From contig JAAAKB020000002.1 of the NCBI GenBank assembly GCA_010014835.2, positions 51,426 to 73,671 of the forward strand: DNA of 22,246 nucleotides, given 5' to 3'. Origin of the DNA: Apostichopus leukothele. Taxonomy: Eukaryota > Echinodermata > Holothuroidea > Aspidochirotida > Stichopodidae. The position numbers were made by a program, and so were the translations under genes. A model generated the notes under the pieces. It was given only the letters and a program-made list of their open reading frames with translations, was not told the DNA's origin and did no database searches. Positions 19,801 through 22,246 of this stretch are shown here, piece by piece; positions within the stretch are counted from its first letter, which is position 1; each line of letters begins with the position of its first letter.

Positions 19801-20737
19801 GTTGACTTGCTGAAAGGTATCAATACTGCCAGCAATGGCATCAGGCCAGACCTCTGGTGCTGTGTTAAGGGTGAAGGCAGAGAGCTGTGAACAAGAATTA
19901 ACAAAGAAGACACTTTGTAGACTTAGCAAATTTATGTCTGTTGTCAGTACAGTAAAAAAATACCAGCTAAATATCTCAAATGGTGTCAAGATATATATAT
20001 CCAATTGACATTCTCAAAGATTCTTCTACAACCATTTAAACACAACCCCTTCAAGGGTAGGAAGACACAATAAAGATTTCTGGAGTGTTTCTGTCTGCTT
20101 GCCTTTATTATAAAGCTATAGATCTATACTACATGTTCTGAGTTCATTAAATATTAAGCTAGTAGAAGACTTCCAGTACCACCATATCTATGCCTTCATT
20201 CCAAACACAATTAAAAAAGTGTGACTGATACCACATACTTATAGCAAAACAACTTCCTTATTTGACAACCATCTTCACCATGTATCTGACACATTTTATC
20301 TGCATCAAATAAAACACCATATACATGTCAAAACTTACATATTAATGTGGATTTGGGTAAATTATGGCATGCCATGACATCAATGGAAATAAATTATGTA
20401 ATGGCTAACACTCATATTAATTCATACAGACTGAATAGAACCTTCTGCATCTAACACAAGTGATGGAAACGACAATGTCGTTCTTAGAGTGAATAAACAA
20501 AAGTTACTTGCTATGACATTTCACTCAGCCTACTTATAGTATAGTATCTTATAAATTTAACATCAAATAGTATACTTTTTACACTGTATATATTTATCTG
20601 AAGTTTTAAGATGTGACTGTCAACTCACTGCCACGCAGAGCCGTCTCAAAACAATCTTCTCGCCAGTAGAAAAGAGAAAGATCTTTTCAAATAGCTTTGT
20701 CCTAAGGGTGTCATACTGCTCTGGAGACAATTCCTTC
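4695..20737 (-). CDS. IPO13: Importin-13 (IPO13), partial gene, nine internal exons
   Basis: Importin-13 is a karyopherin-beta made of HEAT repeats. It carries cargoes such as UBC9 and the MAGO-Y14 pair into the nucleus and eIF1A out, under control of RanGTP. Nine exons join in one frame: 20737-20629, 19884-19786, 15551-15498, 15133-15085, 14413-14194, 12417-12333, 10943-10821, 9819-9739 and 4833-4695. They code about 319 residues. These align from the end of the importin-beta N-terminal domain through the exportin-1-like region, roughly human residues 91-430 of about 963 (human sequence from memory). Diagnostic matches include LTVLPEE, EIISQP, LGENHS, GHYPVDET, FWYTLQDE and KAQYPSDKEY. These favour IPO13 over its relative transportin-3. 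No stop or frame break lies in any exon. The start lies beyond the right edge of the window. No exon coding the C-terminal half was found below 4695. Confidence 0.95.
5125..5175 (+). repeat. Purine-rich (GA/GGA) tract
   Basis: A run made almost only of G and A on the plus strand, with GGAAGG and GGGGAA steps. On the gene strand it is a pyrimidine tract inside the intron, and no AG acceptor with a recognisable exon follows it. Confidence 0.6.
8663..9066. repeat. Minisatellite, about 8 copies of a unit near 52 bp
   Basis: The full unit begins ACATAATAATGTCCACC and continues through CAGCTAACTAAGGCATCACT to AGTGAAGCCTAT. I count eight tandem copies, mostly 90% alike or better. Some are shorter by 4-5 bases because CAGCTAACTAAGG is replaced by CAGTTAAGG. 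Most copies carry the perfect 10-bp palindrome TCACTAGTGA. It lies wholly inside an IPO13 intron and does not encode anything obvious. Confidence 0.9.
9654..9738. repeat. Short direct repeats of TATCTGACAAGTTT next to a splice donor
   Basis: Four copies of CTGACAAGTTT(T) with TATAT or TTGCAC linkers sit in about 80 bases. Two copies share the longer core CTGACAAGTTTTGCAC. The rightmost ends directly at the donor GTAAGT of IPO13 exon H, on the opposite strand. Confidence 0.75.
9739..9819 (-). CDS. IPO13: IPO13 exon H (GFSVISGHYPVDETISTI ... FWYTLQ)
   Basis: 27 codons in phase 0, acceptor TATTTTGCAG, donor CAG|GTAAGT. SGHYPVDET and FWYTLQ are near-identical to human PGHYPVNET and FWYTLQ. The donor is immediately followed, on the gene strand, by a cluster of short repeats (9654-9738). 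Confidence 0.97.
9820..10820 (-). other. IPO13 intron G-H (1.0 kb)
   Basis: No gene or RNA seen. It contains a short CT microsatellite at about 10045-10062. A minor plus-strand open frame at 10626-10808 has no recognisable content. Confidence 0.85.
10045..10062. repeat. (CT)n microsatellite
   Basis: An uninterrupted run of about eight CT dinucleotides following TACTCC, inside an IPO13 intron. Confidence 0.85.
10821..10943 (-). CDS. IPO13: IPO13 exon G (DIVEGFCRLMVSLGENHS ... YMKIVV)
   Basis: 41 codons in phase 0. GFCRLMVSLGENHSKIL is close to human GICRIAVALGENHSRAL, one of the best conserved blocks in the family. The acceptor is CCCGTTTAG. The donor is GTT|GTAAGT; a GTTGTT duplication would allow other cuts, but this one fits the donor consensus and keeps the frame. 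Confidence 0.97.
10944..12332 (-). other. IPO13 intron F-G (1.4 kb)
   Basis: Apart from the tandem duplication at 11448-12020, the intron shows no gene, RNA or further transposon that I can identify. Confidence 0.85.
11448..12020. repeat. Two-copy tandem duplication, period about 289 bp
   Basis: Copy 1 runs from about 11448 to 11735 and copy 2 from about 11736 to 12020. Shared landmarks in order: TCTACATA (11533 and 11822), TACATG.TGACAAGCAGAA, a GACCTxTGACCT motif (11614-11626 and 11902-11914) and GGTCAGGCACCTACCAA.CAAG. The copies are clearly diverged, with many substitutions and small gaps, so the duplication is not recent. It resembles a dispersed invertebrate repeat rather than a coding duplication. 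Confidence 0.8.
12333..12417 (-). CDS. IPO13: IPO13 exon F (YPDTIRKLLGHLLLAKDM ... NRDM)
   Basis: One base completing a Lys codon plus 28 codons. YPDTIRKLLGHLL and LNNAVDNRDM align with human YVNTLLKLIPLVL and LRQAVQNGDM. The acceptor is CTGATGATAG and the donor is ATG|GTATGT. Confidence 0.95.
12717..12724. repeat. Left target-site duplication of the hAT-type element
   Basis: TTTCTAAC directly before the element tip TAGCGTTG. It pairs with TTTCTCAC after the right tip, with one mismatch. Confidence 0.8.
12725..14043. mobile_element. Non-autonomous hAT-type DNA transposon, 1319 bp
   Basis: The left end begins TAGCGTTGTGCGGGATCCCG and the right end closes with ACTACCGCACAACGCTA, its inverse apart from a short difference. 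The terminal inverted repeat is about 12-16 bp. It is flanked by an 8-bp target duplication, TTTCTAAC (12717-12724) and TTTCTCAC (14044-14051), 7 of 8 matching. The 8-bp duplication and a TAGNGTTG-type tip are the hAT superfamily signature. Subterminal ATCCCGGT / ACCGGGAT motifs repeat several times near both ends, as in transposase-binding regions. No transposase or BED zinc-finger frame is present, so it would need a partner element to move. It is much richer in CpG than the intron around it, which suggests a fairly young insertion. Confidence 0.88.
14044..14051. repeat. Right target-site duplication of the hAT-type element
   Basis: TTTCTCAC directly after the closing CAACGCTA. The single difference from the left copy fits a mutation since insertion. 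Confidence 0.8.
14194..14413 (-). CDS. IPO13: IPO13 exon E (MAVVQSLLSQ ... EIISQPSSH)
   Basis: 72 full codons with two bases of a split codon at each end. LLSLRCLASWVKLDVPL parallels human KVLKCFSSWVQLEVPL, and FELCIEALIEIISQP parallels FDSSVEAIVNAISQP. The acceptor is CATGCCTTCAG and the donor is CATAA|GTGAGT. The downstream intron holds the hAT element. Confidence 0.97.
14414..15084 (-). other. IPO13 intron D-E (0.67 kb)
   Basis: No gene. It contains the hairpin at 14615-14658. A plus-strand open frame at 14450-14656 has no recognisable protein content and partly overlaps the hairpin. Confidence 0.8.
14615..14658. repeat. 44-bp imperfect inverted repeat (hairpin)
   Basis: The arms TCTCAAAGGAGGATTATCC and GGATAATCCTACTTGAGA pair over about 16 base pairs with a few mismatches, around a 7-base loop CTGCAGA. 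The inner GGATTATCC / GGATAATCC block is perfect. The stem is too short for a usual animal microRNA precursor. It could be a fragment of a palindromic mobile element. Confidence 0.7.
15085..15133 (-). CDS. IPO13: IPO13 exon D (GRRAAVRSELQKGFQK)
   Basis: A 49-base exon with 16 codons plus one base, entered from acceptor CTTACCGCAG and left through AAAG|GTGAGG. It matches the human protein weakly (the region after LPEE is variable and shorter here by several residues). It is the only frame-consistent bridge between exons C and E, and its phase fits both neighbours. It is locally GC- and CpG-rich compared with its flanks. Confidence 0.85.
15134..15497 (-). other. IPO13 intron C-D (0.36 kb)
   Basis: A short intron with a degenerate CCAATATCAATA repeat at 15178-15225 and nothing else that I can identify. 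A minus-strand open frame that covers it is intron read-through. Confidence 0.85.
15178..15225. repeat. Degenerate short tandem repeat ATACCAATATCA
   Basis: About four imperfect copies of a 9-12-base unit (ACCAATATCAAT, TAATACC, ACCAACATCAATCA) within an IPO13 intron. Confidence 0.65.
15498..15551 (-). CDS. IPO13: IPO13 exon C (EVHKCTALLEFLTVLPEE)
   Basis: A short exon of 18 codons, phase 0 at both ends, with acceptor CCTACAG (minus strand) and donor GAG|GTAAAA. CTALLEFLTVLPEE matches the human CLALLELLTVLPEE almost exactly, so the call is firm despite the small size. Confidence 0.95.
15840..16065. repeat. Degenerate low-complexity region rich in GATGTGA/ATATGA steps
   Basis: Many variants of TGATGTGA, CAATGTGATA, ATATGATGTGA and AATGACATGACA follow each other with no fixed period. 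It is probably an old, scrambled microsatellite. An open frame on the minus strand (His/Ser/Thr-rich) is a by-product of the repeat. Confidence 0.5.
16445..16740. repeat. Probable dispersed-repeat fragment (GGGTCATTCCATATCAAATC...)
   Basis: The block begins with GGGTCATTCCATATCAAATC (16451) and stands out by higher CpG content (GTGCGTGCCCGAGTTGCG near 16626-16643) and more mixed base composition than the intron around it. The opening words resemble a repeat I have met in several invertebrate genomes, but I cannot name the family. No clear inverted ends or target duplication were seen. Confidence 0.4.
17494..17519. repeat. Homopolymer tract T7-G8-CA-G9
   Basis: Seven T, eight G, CA and nine G in a row. 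Such G runs can fold as G-quadruplexes and are prone to length errors in sequencing. Confidence 0.9.
19786..19884 (-). CDS. IPO13: IPO13 exon B (LSAFTLNTAPEVWPDAI ... STGLD)
   Basis: 33 codons in phase 0 at both ends, between acceptor TTGTTCACAG and donor GAT|GTAAG. TAPEVWPDAIAGSIDTFQQ corresponds to MMPDAWPCAVADMVRLFQ in the human protein. The WPDA core is the usual IPO13/transportin-3 signature of this HEAT helix. Confidence 0.95.
19885..20628 (-). other. IPO13 intron A-B (0.74 kb)
   Basis: AT-rich intron between two firm exons; nothing else seen. Confidence 0.85.
20629..20737 (-). CDS. IPO13: IPO13 exon A (KELSPEQYDTL ... RRLCVA)
   Basis: One base of a split codon plus 36 codons. The reading KELSPEQYDTLRTKLFEKI then STGEKIVLRRLCVA parallels the human stretch IPTDQYESLKAQLFTQI then GSKIVLTRLCVA. 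It covers the end of the importin-beta N-terminal domain and the following HEAT helix. The acceptor is TTCTACAG and the donor is GCA|GTGAGT. The preceding exon, which should end near a segment like ISRYW, was not found up to 22246. Confidence 0.95.
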
Positions 20738-21619
20738 CTGTAGAAGACATCCATAATTTGCCACATCTATCAATTCATGAATTTTTCTTATTTTACAGTG
20801 CTCTTCTTAAAGAAATTTTCTTCACCCTCGAGAAACACAAATGTCAACTGATAGGTAAATTGTACTTAGATAATTAATGTAACACTTCAACAATATCAGT
20901 CACAAATTTATCCACAACGGTAGCAACTCTTGAAGGCTTTACGACCCATCAATGCCAGTCTTCAGTAAAAGTGGCAATGAAAACCAAAACTCCCACATAA
21001 GTCTTTCTTTTAAGCATCTATTTATACTAGAATGCTTTTTAAGGACAGGAAATTTCTTGATTGCTTATGCACTAGGTACTGTGGTCTAGTGTTGTTGAGC
21101 TATCCCAATGTCAGGAAAATATTTCAGTATCTTTGCTCTCAATATCATTTGCCAAACCAGCCTAACTAAGCAATAACATTACAATATTTGAACTGATAAT
21201 CATCAAGACATTTGAACAAAACAAGTTTTAAAAATAAAGTAATCTATAATGAATCATACGATGAATCACAAGATTTTGATGGCAAAATATGTTTTCTTTG
21301 GATCATTAATACTTCTTTGTAATAAAGCTTTAAAATACAGGAAGCAACTATGGAATCCTGAAGATTCACCAATTCTTCATGTATCTGGATTAGAGCACAT
21401 ACAGCACACAGAACACACAGATCTACTGTAGATATATGATGTCAGTGGAAACAGCTGTTAAATCAAGCACAGTGACTTGCTACTATTATTGAGGATTAGT
21501 TTTAAAAAATTTTCCTTAAAAGAAAGTTTAGATTAACAAATGAATAATTCAAATTGCAATGATGAACATTTCAAAATTACTGAGAAAAAAAAATAAAACA
21601 TCCAGGAAACCAAATGGGC

Positions 21620-21635
21620 AAAAAAAAAAAAAAAA
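21620..21635. repeat. Poly-A run (A16)
   Basis: Sixteen consecutive A. No recognisable retroposed sequence lies immediately upstream, so it is listed only as a homopolymer. Confidence 0.9.
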
Positions 21636-21874
21636 TATGTTATGTACAAAGTACAACTGGAACCAGAATGCAAACACATGCATTTTGGTTGCGATGATAT
21701 AACATGAGCAGTTTTCTTCATGAATCTGGCAAATGTATAGTGAGGGTGTACAACATAGTAATAAAGTGAAAAGCAGTGTGATGTCACAAACAATAAATTC
21801 ACAATGACACAGGCTGTCCTGAAATGACCATTCACCTCAACAACAAGCTTCTTGTACTAAGAGTGATACATCAA

Positions 21875-22246
21875 AATACTAAATATGGCATCTGTCCTTG
21901 TTGAACTATTGTTTAAAAAAATGGTTTTCACAATTTGACCCCTGATGAACTCAAACAACCACTGACCTCCACCCACAACATTAGGCTTCTTATACTCTAT
22001 GTGGTGCAATCAAATATGCTATCTGTCCAAGCTTCCCTTGTGATATTATGTTTAGGAAGGTGCATTTGTGTAGAGACACAGGTAAGAGGGGAGTGAAGTA
22101 AATGTTTGGGGGTTGGTTGGATTCAAATGACCTTTGACCACCAGTCCACCACCAAAAGTAATAGGCTTCATTTAAGTTATGTTATACACCATCATACCAA
22201 GTATGAGATGTGCCCATGCTTCCAATATTGAGATATCATGTTTACA
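21875..22246. repeat. Diverged tandem repeat, two copies and part of a third, at the window edge
   Basis: Two similar blocks end in GATATTATGTTTA (22042) and GATATCATGTTTA (22232), about 190 bases apart. Both run TGACC..., CCACC, a TAGGCTTC segment, TATRY and a GTCCAAGCTTCC / GCCCATGCTTCC segment. A partial earlier copy (CTAAATATGGCATCTGTCC, from about 21877) precedes them. The array may continue past 22246. Confidence 0.65.

Larger units (their letters stand above)
20738..22246 (-). other. IPO13 intron upstream of exon A, running off the window
   Basis: The acceptor at 20738-20739 shows that this is intron, and no IPO13 exon for the preceding ISRYW-type segment was found up to the edge. It contains a 16-base poly-A run (21620-21635) and a tandem repeat at the right edge. 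Minor open frames at 21249-21431 and 21533-21835 are not recognisable. Confidence 0.75.

Noticed and set aside
21620-21635. Poly-A run as the tail of a SINE or processed gene copy
   Set aside because: No tRNA-like head, gene-like body or target duplication was found next to it.
1-22246. tRNA genes, rRNA genes and CRISPR arrays
   Set aside because: No tRNA box A/B pairs or cloverleaf arms were recognised. The tandem repeats present lack the repeat-spacer form of CRISPR arrays, and the spliced genes show that the DNA is eukaryotic.

Overview
The window is animal nuclear DNA, AT-rich and dominated by introns. Two host genes can be read from it. I think it comes from a marine invertebrate, perhaps an echinoderm. 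This rests on short repeats carrying TGACCTTTGACC-like motifs, a patchy CpG pattern (see below) and moderately diverged protein matches. The species call is weak.

Left part (1 to about 4660) is CpG-rich. It holds the last coding exon of an adhesion-type (family B2) G-protein-coupled receptor on the + strand (1532-2048), with a textbook TACTAAC branch site, a 3' UTR and AATAAA signals near 2807-2817. About 1.5 kb of unexplained DNA follows. A small minus-strand open frame with a signal-anchor-like segment lies at 4110-4358, and a LINE reverse-transcriptase fragment with a YADD box at 4366-4656.

Right part (4695 to 22246) is CpG-poor. Most of it is one gene on the minus strand, importin-13 (IPO13), a bidirectional nuclear transport receptor. 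I could place nine consecutive internal exons, all with GT-AG borders and a continuous phase, coding about 319 residues that correspond roughly to residues 91-430 of the human protein. The N-terminal exon(s) should lie beyond 22246. The C-terminal half is not found anywhere downstream of 4695 in this window.

The IPO13 introns carry a 1.3-kb non-autonomous hAT-type DNA transposon with terminal inverted repeats and an 8-bp target duplication (12725-14043). They also hold an eight-copy minisatellite (8663-9066), a small repeat cluster abutting a splice donor (9654-9738), a roughly 289-bp tandem duplication with nuclear-receptor-like half sites (11448-12020), a 44-bp hairpin (14615-14658) and one likely dispersed-repeat fragment (16445-16740).

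The most notable point is the junction between about 4657 and 4694. There a LINE that lacks its 3' part, an IPO13 gene that lacks its 3' half, and an abrupt change in CpG density all meet. This looks like a rearrangement breakpoint or an assembly misjoin. I did not find a new multi-gene system.
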